64,000 bases of DNA from Medicago truncatula (GCF_003473485.1 NC_053042.1:43063262-43127261); one strand, 5' to 3'. Positions 12,245 to 24,189 are shown, counted from the first letter of the stretch. Numbers and translations are program-made. The notes: generated by a model not told the origin, from the sequence alone.

Positions 12245-15200
12245 TTAATATAGCGCAAGTTTCCCTTCAACATCCAAAAGCTTACCCAGTTTCTCTGAAA
12301 CCGCGGCCAAAGTTGTCTCGCTCTTGCAGAATGCAAACCTGATGTATCTCTTCTGGTAGTTACAACTTGCACTAGAAGTTTCATTTGTTGATAGGTTTGT
12401 ATGAAAAAATCCCTGTCCTGGAACAGCCACCACCCCCGCTTCTAGTATTAACTTTTTAACAAACTCTACCTGAAACCCCAAAAAACATTTATTGCATGAA
12501 GCAACAGCAGAATAAGGTATAAATCTCTACTCAAATGCATTGTGACACTTAAAATAGTTCTTAAACTAATCTACACGAGATCGAGAAGAGAGTAAAAGAG
12601 TGCACATACATCAGAAAGGGGACAATCCTCAGGAAGCTCGGCAAATAAGAAGAAGGAACCCTGAGGTATAAACTGTATCTTAAAACCCACTCCCGCAAGC
12701 AACTTAATGATATAATCTCTTTTTGATTGATAATCCTGCATAGATAGAAACATCAGGACAAATGGCCTATTTGAATTGGCTAATTTGAGCTTATTATCTA
12801 CCGGCACAAGTACTAGGGAGAGCTTATGAAAACAGCTTTTGGCATGTCCATAAGCTGTTTTCAACTTATTTTCATATGCTCTCTATGGTAGCTTATGAAA
12901 ACAGCTTATATCTTATATGAAGATTGTTTGACTTAATTTCCTCTTTTGTTGTGGAAATAGTTTATACATAATCACTTAATTATATGATAAGCGTTTAACT
13001 AAGTTTTTCGTCCAATCGGGGCCTAAGACAAGTAACAAACATAGCATTGTTATGACGAGTAAGAAACAGTAGTAACAGTGTCTCCTAAAAGTGTATGTAT
13101 GATCTCTTACTCTTCTCAGGGATTCAAAGTATTCAGGGGGGCTTCTCAAAGCCGTCAAAGCAGCTTCCTGAAAAGGAGCTGGAGCAGAATCTGTAACTAT
13201 TATATGAATGTTTCTGATAGCAGATGCAATAGAGGCTGGTGCAATTGCCCATCCTATCCTCCAACCTAATAGATACAGACCAACAGTGAGTTAATGCTAT
13301 TCATCTTAACAAGGATGAGAGAACCCAAAAATTTCCAGTGCAGTTTTGTTTCATGCAGCTGAGTTATTACCTGTGACACTAAATGTTTTAGACAAAGAAG
13401 ATGTTATAATAGTCCGTTCTTGCATTCCTGGAAACGAGGCAAGGGATATATGTTTTTGGTTGTCATAAGTTATATGCTCATATACCTGCACAAAGAGACC
13501 AGAAGAAGGTAAAAACATTACATTCTTCAAATAGCATACAACAATCTTACTCTTGCAGAATTAAAATTCTCAGTAATTTTTCTTGTGCACAAGCAAATTC
13601 AGGTTGAAAAGTATGATAATCCAAATTAAAAGCTAATAAGAACCAGCAATTTCTATTTATCTATGAAAAGAATTACTGTCGTCGGATAATTAAAATGTTT
13701 AAGTAGATAACTGATTCATGCAAAAACTGTGGTCTCCTAAAACATATATGTGCTCCAGCCTCAAGGGCACTCAACTCACATTACAATCAATTGAAGTAGC
13801 AGGAGAAGATTCATATGGAACATGAGTATCTGTTTTTATGCATTCCATGAATATGCTGTTTAAATCTTACGACTGAAGTTCTATGAGTGGAAATTAATTG
13901 AGTGTCATACTTCATCTGTTATAGCCAGGCAATTTCGGCTGCAGCATGCTCCGGCAATAGTCTCAAGTTCATCTTTTGTGAAAACTTTTCCAGTTGGATT
14001 GTGAGGACTGTTTAAACTCTGTGTTAGTATTTTGTAATTCATAATGTGAGACTAACCATCTCTTTCAAATATTTTGAGGTATGACAACAAAATTTATACT
14101 AAGTGGGTGCTGTTATATAACATAGTCAATTCATGCATCCAATCCAAAACAGTTAAAGAAAGTAAAAACATTTCCTTAATGCTATACTCTTTTTTTTTTT
14201 GGCAGAATTCTAATTAAAAGAGGACAAACTTGAAACGGGGAAATATGAAATCATTTGAGATTATTTATGTGTAATTTCTAACCTATTCAGTATAATGGCT
14301 TTAGTTCTCTCAGTAATTGATGTAAGCAATTTTCTTGGATCCAAGGTCCACTGAGGCGGGTCAAGCGGCACATGTATCTGTCCAGTTAAGTTCACAAAAA
14401 CAAGGGTTACATTAGATAAAGGAAAAAGTGATAAAATGTTAATATCAATAACTTCAACAGTTAAAGGGACAGCAAACATGCAGGATCATTGGATTGTACA
14501 CAGGATATGCGCTTCAAATTTTTTACTCAACACGTATAGATCAACACAAATGAATTTAGTGATGCAGAAACATTATTTATTTTCTATATTTTTTTCTATA
14601 TGAAACATGTTTGTTTCTACAGCTTCTTTTTTTTAAATAGAATAGTTGAAAATCAGATTTAAAACGTTTAATCTGAAATATGTACTATTGAATATTGAAT
14701 AAACCGTCAATTTGGTCCATAAACTATAGAAATATAATAAGTCGCCCTTGAACTACCATTGTCTCTCGTAGTTTTAAAGCAACCGAGGACTAATTTACTG
14801 GATTAATAATAGTCCAGAGACTACATAGGAGAGAGTGATAGTTTATGGACTAGATTGAGGAATTATTCGGTGATTATTGTCAACTAAACACAACAATGCA
14901 AGTTTAAACCGATAAACAAAACTTGAGATTGGTGGCAATGCAAGCTTACAGGAACACCACCAGCCATGGTAACACATCCTTGATATGTTTCATAGGAAGG
15001 GTCAAAGAGTATGACTTCGTCGCCTGGGTCAATTGCTGTTTGAAACAGAACATACTATGCTATTAGAGGAAAAAAAACACACTGTGTAGTACCAACACTT
15101 CATATTGAAGACGTGTTGGTGTAGAAAACTTGTAAGCACTAACGCCAACACATGTTCTTACATTCAATTACTTGTATTAACTTAAATGATAAACGGCAAT

Positions 15201-15670
15201 GTATCAGTGTCGGTATTGTGTAAGGTGTATGTGTCAGCTTGAACTAAAACAATAAAACTATAAAGAGCATACTTGCAAAGATTGCAGCAGCAAAAGCCTC
15301 AGTTTGACCACAACAGATAGCTACATCCGTCTCAGAGTCAATATCTAAACCATGCATTTCCTTTACTATCTTAGCCAAGTGTTCACATATACCTTGCACA
15401 TGCCTTGAAATACAAAGAGTAGATAGATTCTATGAATTGGTGAAAAATGTATTATTAGTTTGAGTTGTGTGTAAAGAAAAAGAAAAACCTGTATTGGTTG
15501 AGGTCGGAATTAATGGCGGAAACGGCGGCGTTTTTGATGTGGAGAGGAGCAGGGAAGTCAGGGAAGCCTTCAGCTAGGTTGATAGCATTGCATCTCTGAG
15601 CAAGGTGAGAGAGTTCTTGAATGGGTGATGATGTAAGCTTCTTTGCCGCACGCGACAATTTTCCTTCCAT
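12245..15670 (-). CDS. Kynurenine--oxoglutarate aminotransferase-like PLP enzyme
   Basis: Nine exons: 15670-15489, 15403-15273, 15035-14950, 14377-14283, 14007-13911, 13485-13371, 13265-13111, 12735-12610 and 12469-12245. The frame is continuous for 403 residues with GT-AG introns. It is a class I/II fold-type I aminotransferase. NLAEGFPDFPAP lies near the N terminus, SPHNPTGKVF mid-protein, and the ITDEVYEH segment carries the conserved Asp. SSLSKTFSVTGWRIGW holds the PLP lysine (Lys230), and FIPQGSFFLFAEL and YIRFAFCKSE complete the active site. The pattern fits KAT/glutamine transaminase K-like enzymes that move the amino group between kynurenine or other aromatic or sulfur amino acids and 2-oxo acids; substrate is inference. 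No plastid targeting peptide is evident. I start at the ATG at 15670; the in-frame codon at 15691 is GTG. Introns 3 and 7 carry MITEs. Confidence 0.92.
12764..13023. mobile_element. Degenerate Harbinger-like MITE in the aminotransferase intron
   Basis: The left end ggcctatttgaattggc and the right end ccaatcggggcc resemble the GGCCCCGTTTGGAT termini of the intact element at 2113-2969. The interior has the same agcttatgaaaacagctta motifs. The target duplication is no longer clear. It sits wholly within intron 7. Confidence 0.6.
14697..14868. mobile_element. Short foldback MITE in the aminotransferase intron
   Basis: About 31-bp inverted arms at 14697-14727 and 14838-14868 share the tggtccataaactat / atagtttatggact core with several mismatches. 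It lies in intron 3 and has no coding capacity. Confidence 0.6.
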
Positions 15671-17085
15671 TCTTTCTTTCTTCCTTATCACTATCCCTGT
15701 TACACAACTACTATACTATACTGTGTGTTGAATTTGTTTTAAGGTTGCTGGTTTTTTAGTTAAATTTTAAAATTAAATATGTTGTCATAAAATTATGTTT
15801 TTTGACATAAATGATGTTGAACTAGTTTTTTTTTCTTCCAAGTAATTTGAAAATAGTTTTACTTAATTCTAAAACCACAAATAATTAACATGACGCTGTC
15901 ACTCTAACCACCACTACTACTACGATCATTATCACTTTAATTATATATGACAACTACTAATTGTTGGAGACACATAATTGTCTCATCATAGTGAGTGACA
16001 CACTCTATTTCAAAAGAGAAATGATATTTGTACAATTTGTACAAATATTTGTACAATTTATGATAACTTACTCTCTCATATTTATATGATGATCTTATCT
16101 TCTCTCTTCTTTTTTCTCTCTTCATCGTTTTTGACCGATAAGAAGAGAGTCGCTAAAATTATCATGAAATTGATGTACAAATATCACTAATTTCAAAAGT
16201 GTTTATAACCTACTACTACAGTGTCAAAATTGTTTCAAAACCATTCAGAAACATAGAGGACATCACATAGTAACCAATTAAGCAATTCTCTTTTTTTATC
16301 CTCGATTAATTGATTTTCAATATCTACTAATAAATGTTTAACCTAACTATTTGATTAACACTCCAAATAAGGGACTACCGACCATAATTAGCTTATTGAT
16401 AAATTTAGGTTTTTTTTTTTTCATTCAACTAGTCGATTCATCTTAATATTTCTACGAATTCTATACAATTAATCAAATTTTTAACGTAAAAAATAGAAAT
16501 AGAGTTTTTTTTAAAGAAAGAAAAAAAATAGAAATAGAGTTATCAAACATCACATCGTATTCCAAAAACACATCACATAATCATCAACTACAAACATATA
16601 GCAAATCATCAATGCCAACAACTAACACAAATCGCACTTTGTACAGAATAATAAAACAACAACTACATAATTCATTAGATATTCATGACATGCAAAATTA
16701 TTAAATGAATGACACATTACATGAGATAGTATAAGCATATTCAATTGTCCCCGCAGCAGTACTACAAACACATGAGTAGTTGTGTAAGATAAGGACCACC
16801 AAACATCTTTATTTAATCAGTTTACTTGTTACTCATTATACCAATGAATTAAACATGTAATTGTTCCAAAAGACTGGTCATTTTTGAACAGCAGCAAATC
16901 CTGGTCCGTTTTTCTTGCAGTGGAATATGCATGTTTTTCAAAAGAAATGGTTGATTAACATGTAATTGTTCCAAAAGACTATATCGATGGCAAGGAATAT
17001 TAGTTCCAGTCACTTTCTATTGCATCCAGCCTAGTAGTGTTCATTGATAGCGCTTAATGTCCATGGTGTAGTTACTTCCAAATTG
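15671..17085. other. Promoter side of the aminotransferase gene and AT-rich spacer
   Basis: No gene recognised. A 24-bp direct repeat, aacatgtaattgttcc plus aaaagact, occurs at 16852-16875 and 16957-16980. Around 16025-16060 there are repeated tttgtacaa motifs. Confidence 0.4.
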
Positions 17086-17089
17086 TACA

Positions 17090-17232
17090 TTGGCTTCTTG
17101 GAAAAGAGTTCTTAGGGATGATAGAGGAAATTTTATGGCTGGTTTTGCTTCAAAGTTAAGATTGTGTTTACCTCTTGAAGTTGAGTTATAGGCTATCCTA
17201 AATGGTTTGAAATTGGCTTGAAATAAAGATTT
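17090..17232 (+). pseudogene. LINE RNase H domain fragment
   Basis: The plus strand reads RDDRGNFMAGFASKL, then a Leu/Glu-rich stretch, an in-frame stop, and AILNGLKLA. This is the order of the RNase H (RVT_3) domain found at the end of plant LINE polyproteins. The surrounding sequence is decayed and has no open frame. The 65-aa frame on the other strand (17041-17238) is its shadow. Confidence 0.6.
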
Positions 17233-17887
17233 TCTCAAAATTCATGTGTGCACTGCAGATTCTTTTATTGTGATCACTCTTTTTAAAGGTTAATTTTTTT
17301 AATAACAAATTTTAGTAAGTTAATTGTTAAATTAATATTTTTTTTCGTTGCCGGAACTTGAATCCTAGAACTTTAACTCTCAAACTACTTAAATCTCTTA
17401 ACTCGAGCCACTCTAGCTAACCCCCCCTCCCCTTTCAAGGATAGTTGCTTGCACAAGCATTTCTGGTGATATTTATCGGACAAATTTTTTAGAGAAGCTA
17501 ACCAAATTATTGATGGGTTGGAAAGCATGGTTTGATGTTAGACTCTAGGGTCAAAATTATTGAGTTTGCTCCTTATTTTATTTCTAAAGCCTTGTGTGGC
17601 ATATGTTGTTGATGCTATTTTTTCTAGAAGTTTTTAGCCTTTTTTTTTTTTTTGGGTAGGGGGGGATCATTCACCTTAATTTTGAAAAATGAAATGTTGA
17701 CACAAAAAATTGATACAACTTGAATGAAGAACAATGCTTCTTTTAGTAAAAAAAGGAAAGAAATTTGAGATCAAATTGGATGGTTAACATTGTTCAAATA
17801 TATTGTAATTTATGTTCAATCAATAGTTAATAGTTAATGAATATAACAAAACGTCACAATTCACTAATATTCTATTCAACTTTTAAA

Positions 17888-18003
17888 AATTACTCCATCC
17901 GATCTTAAATATAAGTAAGAAAAAGTTAAAAAAATATCGGGTTTAGATTTTGAACCTGATAGATCAATTTTGCTTGACCTTTTTTTGCTTATATTTGAGA
18001 CGT
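17888..18003. mobile_element. Stowaway-like MITE remnant
   Basis: The left end actccatccgatcttaaat with ataagtaa and the right end ttgcttatatttgagacg are partial inverted repeats of the ACTCCATCCG type used by Tc1/mariner Stowaway elements. The right terminus is eroded. Confidence 0.45.
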
Positions 18004-18743
18004 GTTGCTAATTGTGTGATTAATAAGTTACAACATCTTTATGTATTCACTAGCGTTCGGACGGACACTTTTTTTATTGCTCTAATGCATATCAATTACG
18101 AATAATAGTTTTTAGGAGATTTTAATTTTAATTAAAATTATTTTGATTTTGATTCAAATTATATGTATAAATATTTTGCACATTTATATTGTAAACTATA
18201 CTTATCTTATTTTCAAAAATATAATATTATTATGGGAAATGTTAACTTGTGCGCTTAAAGCACAAGTTAATGATTCAAACATATAAATAAATTATTGAAA
18301 TGTGTGCATTTTATTTAATCTTTAACTTTTAAATGCTTTGAATGCATAAAATTTTAGAGAATATTTCTTCTTTTGGGTTTCTTAAACATGATTAATCTAA
18401 TAATTTATTTGAGAGATGATCAAAGGTTTTGTTAATTTTCTATTTTTTTAACAAATCCCTATATTATTTTATATTTTTGTTCCTATTTATGGAAGAGAGC
18501 GTCTTTTTCAATAAATTGGCTTGAAAAATTAGTTATGTGACTTCGATTGGAAAAGAAAGATCAAGAGAAAATGATAGCGACTATGTTTGATGGTGAGGAA
18601 TCCACAAATAACAAATAATTGAAATACAATAGTTAAATTCTTAATTATTGTCAAAATAATCAATAACATCCTCCTATAATAAATTACCGCACTATTTAAT
18701 TGATGTCTCATAAGTTGAAATACATAATTATAAGGGAAATGCT

Positions 18744-19012
18744 AACAAAAATAAAAATTATGTATTTTAATTAGTCCTAGCTCAACTGGCAAATGCCGAA
18801 ATTGCAAGGCCGGACGTTGTGACCCGGGTTCGAACCCGGGACCTCACAGTTATGTGTGAGTTTATTTTCAGTGGATTACCACTTCATTTAAGACCAAAAA
18901 AAAAAAAAAAAAGAAAATTTGACGAAAAACATCGTAATTTAAATGAGAGTCGTTTTTGACATTTTAACAAATAGATTGGTACTATTTTTAATACATAATT
19001 TTTATTTTTGTT
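18744..19012. mobile_element. MITE-like inverted repeat that hosts a SINE
   Basis: A perfect 23-bp inverted repeat sits at 18744-18766 and 18990-19012, with core aacaaaaataaaaattatg. The motif ataagggaaatgctaacaa occurs just before the left arm and again near 19050. A SINE lies between the arms and probably inserted into the element. Confidence 0.55.
18775..18912 (+). mobile_element. tRNA-derived SINE
   Basis: Pol III A-box-like tagctcaactggcaaa and a B box GGTTCGAACCC are spaced as in a tRNA, followed by a non-tRNA tail and a poly-A run of 17. A related, more diverged copy lies at 26714-26846. There is no cloverleaf acceptor pairing, so it is not a tRNA gene. Confidence 0.75.
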
Positions 19013-19380
19013 ATTTAACTTGTGTCCTTAATATTTGCCTTTAAATAATTATAAGGGAAATGCTAACAAGTGTTTCAAGCCACTTATTAAGATTTAAGAA
19101 GCCTAAAATAGAAATTTCATCTTAAGATTGATGCATTCCACACATTAAAATTTGAAAAAGTAATTTATTCTATATAAAACTTATCAATTATTTCTATTTC
19201 AAAATCTTTAACGTGTACTAAAATATTTGTTAGCAAGATCCAAATATGCGTAAAAAAAATCAAACAATATTTATTAACTTTCTTGATTAATGTGTGATTT
19301 ACTATTGGTACATAAAAGTACAGTATCTGTACACATTTACTACAATGCATGGATATAGATAAGGATGGAAGAAAAAAAAA

Positions 19381-19620
19381 AGGATTAATTGCACTTTTGA
19401 CCCTCTATGTTTAAAAAAGTTGCGATTTTGGTCTCCTAACTAATTAAAATACAAAACAGCCCCATATGTATTGAATCTTTGGCAGTTTTGACCCCCTAAC
19501 TAATTAAAATAAAAAACAGCCCCCTATGTATTGGATCTTTGGCAGTTTTAGCCCCCTAGACCAATTGTGACTCGGTCAACGCTGACGTGGCACTTCAAAG
19601 CCGCCACGTGTGCATTGTTT
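19381..19620. repeat. 60-bp tandem duplication in a repeat-element end
   Basis: Two 60-bp copies (19441-19500 and 19501-19560) share aacagcccc.tatgtattg and ctttggcagtttt. The stretch starts with ggattaattgcacttttgac, a run common at the ends of dispersed plant repeats. Confidence 0.6.
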
Positions 19621-20000
19621 TAATTAAAAATAAATAAAAACCACATATAAATTAAAGAATTAAATAAATGAAAAAAAACAACAAATAATTAAAAAAAAGA
19701 AGAAAAAAAAAGAAGGAAATCGTGTTCCAAAATCCGATTCTCCGTCTTCTTCCTCTCATCTCTCTCTAAAACACTAATTTTCTCTCTCCAAAACCCTTTG
19801 TTCCAAAATTTTGAAGTTTTCTGCCACTAGTTCATCACCAACATGGATTTGCTACGATTGAATCTCTCTCCTATTCGAATTGTAACCATAAACACGAGGA
19901 AGTAAAGTGACATTCTAATTTTTCAAACACAGGTAAACTAGTTGTAGCATTCAGGAACAGAGTTGATGAGGAAATATAAATAGAAACTATCATTACTCTT

Positions 20001-20362
20001 TTAAATGCTCAATTGGTCCCTTAACTTAATTTCAAGTATCAGTTTGGTCCCATAAGTAATAAAAAGTCCGTTTAGGTCCCTTAACTTTATTTAAAGTATC
20101 AGTTTGGTCCTTTCTGTTAATTTAATTCAAAAAAACGTTAAGTTGAGGGACCAAATTAATACTAATTAAATAAGTTAAGGGACCAAACTAATACTAATTA
20201 AATAAGTTAAGAGACCAAAATTTAACATTTTTTTAAATTAAATTAACAGAAAGGACCAAACCGATACTTTAAATAAAGTTAAGGGACCTAAACGGACTTT
20301 TTATTACTTATGGGACCAAACCGATACTTGAAATCAAGTTAAGGGACCAATTGAGCATTTAA
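20001..20362. mobile_element. Foldback MITE with about 135-bp arms
   Basis: The left arm (20001 to about 20137) is the near-perfect reverse complement of the right arm (about 20226-20362), with only a handful of mismatches. Both contain repeated aattggtcccttaactt / agtttggtcc blocks. The centre carries two further direct copies of agggaccaaa.taatactaa. It has no coding capacity. A read-through transcript would form a long hairpin. Confidence 0.8.
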
Positions 20363-20679
20363 GCCTTTTTTTTTTAAATGAAATTTTATCTTTTCCATTT
20401 TAAAACCTTTTTTCCCTCACAATTTCACTTTTTATTAATTTTTATCTTATACTCTTATTTTCGGGTCATTTCTCTTATGTGCCTTATTATATTTTCTAAA
20501 CATTTTTTATGATATGGATATTTGTGACCATATAAACTCTAACACATTATATATATTAATTGAATAGGCTACAAGAGCCAAAAGAATCTCAAAACAGGAT
20601 GAGATCAGTAAAAATTAATTCTAAAAAAAATGTGAAATTGGAGGATAAAAAAAGTAGTTGTTAAAATGCACTACAACTT

Positions 20680-20815
20680 CATTCTATCGTTGTCGCGGAT
20701 AATGTTCAAGAATCAAATGTGGGTGATAGTGTTGTTGTGGATTATGTTCAAGAAGCAAATGTTGGTGTGGATGATGTGCAAGAACTAAATTTGGGTGATA
20801 ATTATAATTAAGGTG
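20680..20815 (+). pseudogene. Coding remnant with a repeated VQE-containing motif
   Basis: The plus strand reads VVADNVQESNVGD, then VVDYVQEANVG, then VDDVQELNLGDN and a stop. So about three imperfect copies of a D-x-VQE-x-N-x-G motif are present, with DNA periods of roughly 51 and 39 bases. No start codon or further domain is visible. I do not recognise the parent gene. Confidence 0.35.
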
Positions 20816-21374
20816 TTCAAAACCGAACTAATTCAATCAAAAAATCGTAATTCGAATCAATCCAAACCAAAATCTCGCAATCCAATATTGTACTTTGAAT
20901 TCTAGTATTATGTTTAGTTTAGTTTTGAGGAAACGTAGAGAAAACTTGCCGTGTGATGTGAATAACCATGGTTCATGCGACCTTTATCTGATCTGATCTA
21001 ATATTATATCAATTGCAAGAAGGAAAATGACACCCGTTGTTATTAAATGCATCAACCTACGTACTTGTCGCATTTATTGTACCACCCCCACCTCACACCT
21101 TCGGTGCTACCCAAACTATTTTCTTTATGTCAACATTAATTAATTAATACATCTAACAATATTAAATTAATCAAATAACCATATATTATGAGCAAGAGCA
21201 GATAGCTAGCTTCCATGCCCATGTGTTATTCCTCTGTCTGCATGTACCTAACTAATTTATCTTTCTTGCATTTTCATTCACTCTCTCACCCACCCCTTCT
21301 TTCTCCATTTTCGTATTTCTATATCATATATTGAGTCAAAGAAAACAAGATCAAATAAGGTATCAAAGAAAAAT

Positions 21375-21827
21375 ATGGAAGGAATCACTGCTAGTGCATA
21401 CAAGGGTTTAAAGGAGTATTGGCAAAGAAAGGGATACAAAAGAATAAATGGATCGAGCCGAAGAAGAAGAAGAACAAGCAAAGTTGAACTTGGAAGCACT
21501 CAAACCCGAAAAGGTCGATTTTGGAGGTGGAAGATCAAACTATCACCTAAGATCCGAATCAACAGAATCAGAATCCCTTCCCCTAAGAAGATGTTGCTTA
21601 GGGCAAGAGATGCATATGTAAATATGATGTTGGGTTTGGCCAACTCACGGGTTATGACCGTGAGTGGCTCCGCCTCTGGATTTGGTGGGGCTCTACCAAC
21701 AGGATTCACAGCGGATTCTGGTTTTAAAAGAGCCCCACCTAAAGAGTATGATGAGAAGATGATTTTGCAGGTATACAAATCGATTCTCATGGGGCATGGA
21801 AACTTAGAAGTTGCTTGCCGGCAGTGA
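21375..21827 (+). CDS. Uncharacterised basic plant protein, 150 aa
   Basis: Single exon, with the ATG in a good context (aatATGGAAGG). The N terminus MEGITASAYKGLKEYWQRKGY is followed by a very basic stretch (SSRRRRRTSK) and RKGRFWRWKIKLSPKIRI. Then come SPKKMLLRARDAYVNMMLGLANSR, a Gly-rich linker and a C-terminal EYDEKMILQVYKSIL helix. I recall similar unnamed plant proteins with the MEG…YKGLK.YW and RDAYV.MMLG.ANSR blocks, but no domain name or function. There is no signal peptide or membrane helix; the Arg/Lys-rich region could be a nuclear signal. A weak TATA-like ctatatcata lies about 60 bp upstream. The frame is far longer than chance frames nearby. Confidence 0.8.
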   Translation: MEGITASAYKGLKEYWQRKGYKRINGSSRRRRRTSKVELGSTQTRKGRFWRWKIKLSPKIRINRIRIPSPKKMLLRARDAYVNMMLGLANSRVMTVSGSASGFGGALPTGFTADSGFKRAPPKEYDEKMILQVYKSILMGHGNLEVACRQ

Positions 21828-22353
21828 TGGTAAGAAATTAAGATAATAAAAGACAAACCGCAAACTTGGTTTGGTCTTTAATTGTTGTCATAGCTTTTCA
21901 GCTTCCCACCGTTTTCACCAAGAATGATGCATTCACCTTTTCAAAATACCCGTGTCAATTTCTTCCTATCCACTTTTTTTTTTATAGTTTTTATTTACTT
22001 TTATTTTTAGTTTATTAGTAATGTTATGGGATTTATTTTTTAGCATGATTCTATCAACTTGATAGAGAATTCTCAGAAAGAAAAAAAAAAAAAAAAAAAA
22101 AAAAAAACTAGATAGATTGATTAGATTCTTAGTACTTAGTTGGGCTTAACATGTCAACGTCACCGCAATATATAGGCAAAATCAGGCGAACAGAGCACCA
22201 TTAGCTCTTAAGTTTTACCTTGTATTGTAAAATTGAAATAAATGATATGTGCATTTTTTTTTTTATATTGCTTTCTAGTAAGATTTGGTGTATATATGGA
22301 TGTTTTGATATGTGAAGTGTAACACTGAAATAAACGATATGGATTTGCATTAC
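21828..22353. other. 3' region of the 150-aa gene and poly-A tract
   Basis: Probable 3' UTR, then a run of about 27 A at 22081-22107 and a T run near 22256. No gene. Confidence 0.4.
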
Positions 22354-23610
22354 TATTTTTTTTTTTAGAACCAAAATGAAACAAAAAAAGAATTCCAAAC
22401 CAACAAAATGGGTACTAGGCTAGGATTTAGAGTATGATAGAACCCAGGTTGCAAGAAAAATAATAGTTTGACTTTACCGACTAGATGTTCAATAAATATT
22501 TCCTTCTGCTAAAAAAAATAAGACGGTTTCGCTCCTTTTATAATACTCAAACACTAGCCAACCAAATGAGATGAAGCAAATAAGGACTCTTCTTAGAACC
22601 ACTTCCTAAATGTGCAAATGTCGAAAGTGATCTACTATGTGCAAATGTCGAAAGTGATCTACAAAGGGCAAATGCCCAACTATTAATGAACAAGAGGCGA
22701 TATGCACGTAAATAAGTCAACACCCACACGAAGATGATCCACATTTTCCTTCCGCTAATACTCACTCGTACAAAAGTCTGAATTAACCTTAATACATCCA
22801 CATCGAATCAAATTATCTTTTGTTGGTAAGTTGTTTTGAAGCAGCGCTCCACGCAAACAATGAAACAGTCAATGGTACTACTTTTATCCAAACAATATCA
22901 TAGAGGAGTGATATATCTCTTGACATTTTCGTGGCCAATGTTTGATAAATGCCACGTACCAAGTACCCTCTATCCAGATCTAGTTTCCATTTTCAAACGT
23001 TATCCACGCAATTATGCAAAAAAAAAGAAGTTAAACAATAAGAGACTACACTTCCCGACCTGCTCCTCATTCCAAACTAACAACTTCCTTTACCACTTGC
23101 ACCCATCTTCCCATACATCAAAACCTAAAGAACACATCTCTGCTACCGTAACATATTGTCATCCGCCGAGTCAAATAACCTTGTAAACCTGTCACGCTGA
23201 ACACCACTATCTAGCCACTGATCCAACAAAAGAAAATATGTTTGTCCCATCTCCAACCACCCACACCAGATTATCATTAAACCAACTGTTTATTCCCATT
23301 CCTGCCCCTCTACTAATATATGCAATGTCTCTCCAACATCTAGAGCATAACTTGCCTCCCTCCTTCATTCTTCCACCCTCTTCCTTATAACATGCAACTA
23401 AGACCTTAAACCATATACTCGATGTCTCGACCACTCCTCTTGCAACCTCCGGTACCACTTTCCTAATGACAATCTCATATTAAACTCTTTAATCCCCTGA
23501 ATCCCCAAACACCATTTCTTCTTATCAAGTCACACATTATTACATTTAACCCAATCAATTTTTCTAATATCCACACATCTCCCATTCACACCCACCCAAT
23601 TTTTTTAATT
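22354..23610 (-). pseudogene. 5'-truncated LINE, C-terminal part of the RT polyprotein
   Basis: Reading right to left on the minus strand, the frames give a degenerate INWVK..NV region, then VVETSSIWFKVLVACYKEE, GGKLCSRCWRDIA, NSWFNDNLVWVVGDG and finally LLHLIWLASVWVLYKER. This is the zf-RVT tail of plant L1-type LINEs. A T run at 22354 would be the poly-A tail. Frames shift several times, so it is dead. A 26-bp tandem duplication (tgtgcaaatgtcgaaagtg plus atctac) sits at 22609-22660. Confidence 0.75.
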
Positions 23611-24189
23611 TTTTTTAAATGTATTAGCCTTATTCTTTTTCTTTTTCAAATTGATTTTAAAAAATTGAGTGTATGGTTGATGAAACGCGTGTTCGATAAA
23701 ATCACAGTAACACCTTAATATTATTAAATCTAAAGGGTAGTAGTTTAATTTGCCTAAATTTGTGGTGGTTACCACTACTATTTTACCGATCTTAGCGTGA
23801 ATCCAAACATGTCTAAAGAGTCTTTTTTGATCGTCTACGGAGTATCAAACAAGCTAACCTTAATGGATTATGACAATAGTTTGTGTCGACTAATTAAGAT
23901 GCAGGCAGATTATGTTTTGAAAAATGCACACTCTCATTTATTTTGCATTGAAATTTAACGTCAGCCAACTAGGATTAGATAGAGTTTTCTAACCTACTCT
24001 ACTTTTTGTCATCCTCCGTCCCAAAAGAGCAAGAGCGGAGTTTTTTTTCTTTTTCTTTTCATTTTACATATATTAAGAAAAAAAACATATAAGTAAAAGA
24101 GATAGAAAAAAATGATTTTGAGTGCTATTAAATATAAAGTTATAACTGGGAAAAAAGTAATTGATAGTATTACATTGAAAACTGATTAA
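23611..24189. other. AT-rich spacer with a small MITE-end fragment
   Basis: Near 24014 there is cctccgtcccaaaagagcaag, a Stowaway-like terminus without a partner. No gene. Confidence 0.35.

Noticed and set aside
15671..15691. Upstream in-frame start for the aminotransferase
   Set aside because: The codon at 15691 is GTG, not ATG; the first ATG in frame is at 15670 and gives the conserved N terminus.
18781..18850. tRNA-like sequence with A and B boxes
   Set aside because: No acceptor stem or anticodon arm; followed by a SINE tail and poly-A. The same holds for 26714, 45355, 46602 (-) and 52892.
22836..23186. 116-aa plus-strand frame
   Set aside because: Shadow of the minus-strand LINE remnant at 22354-23610.
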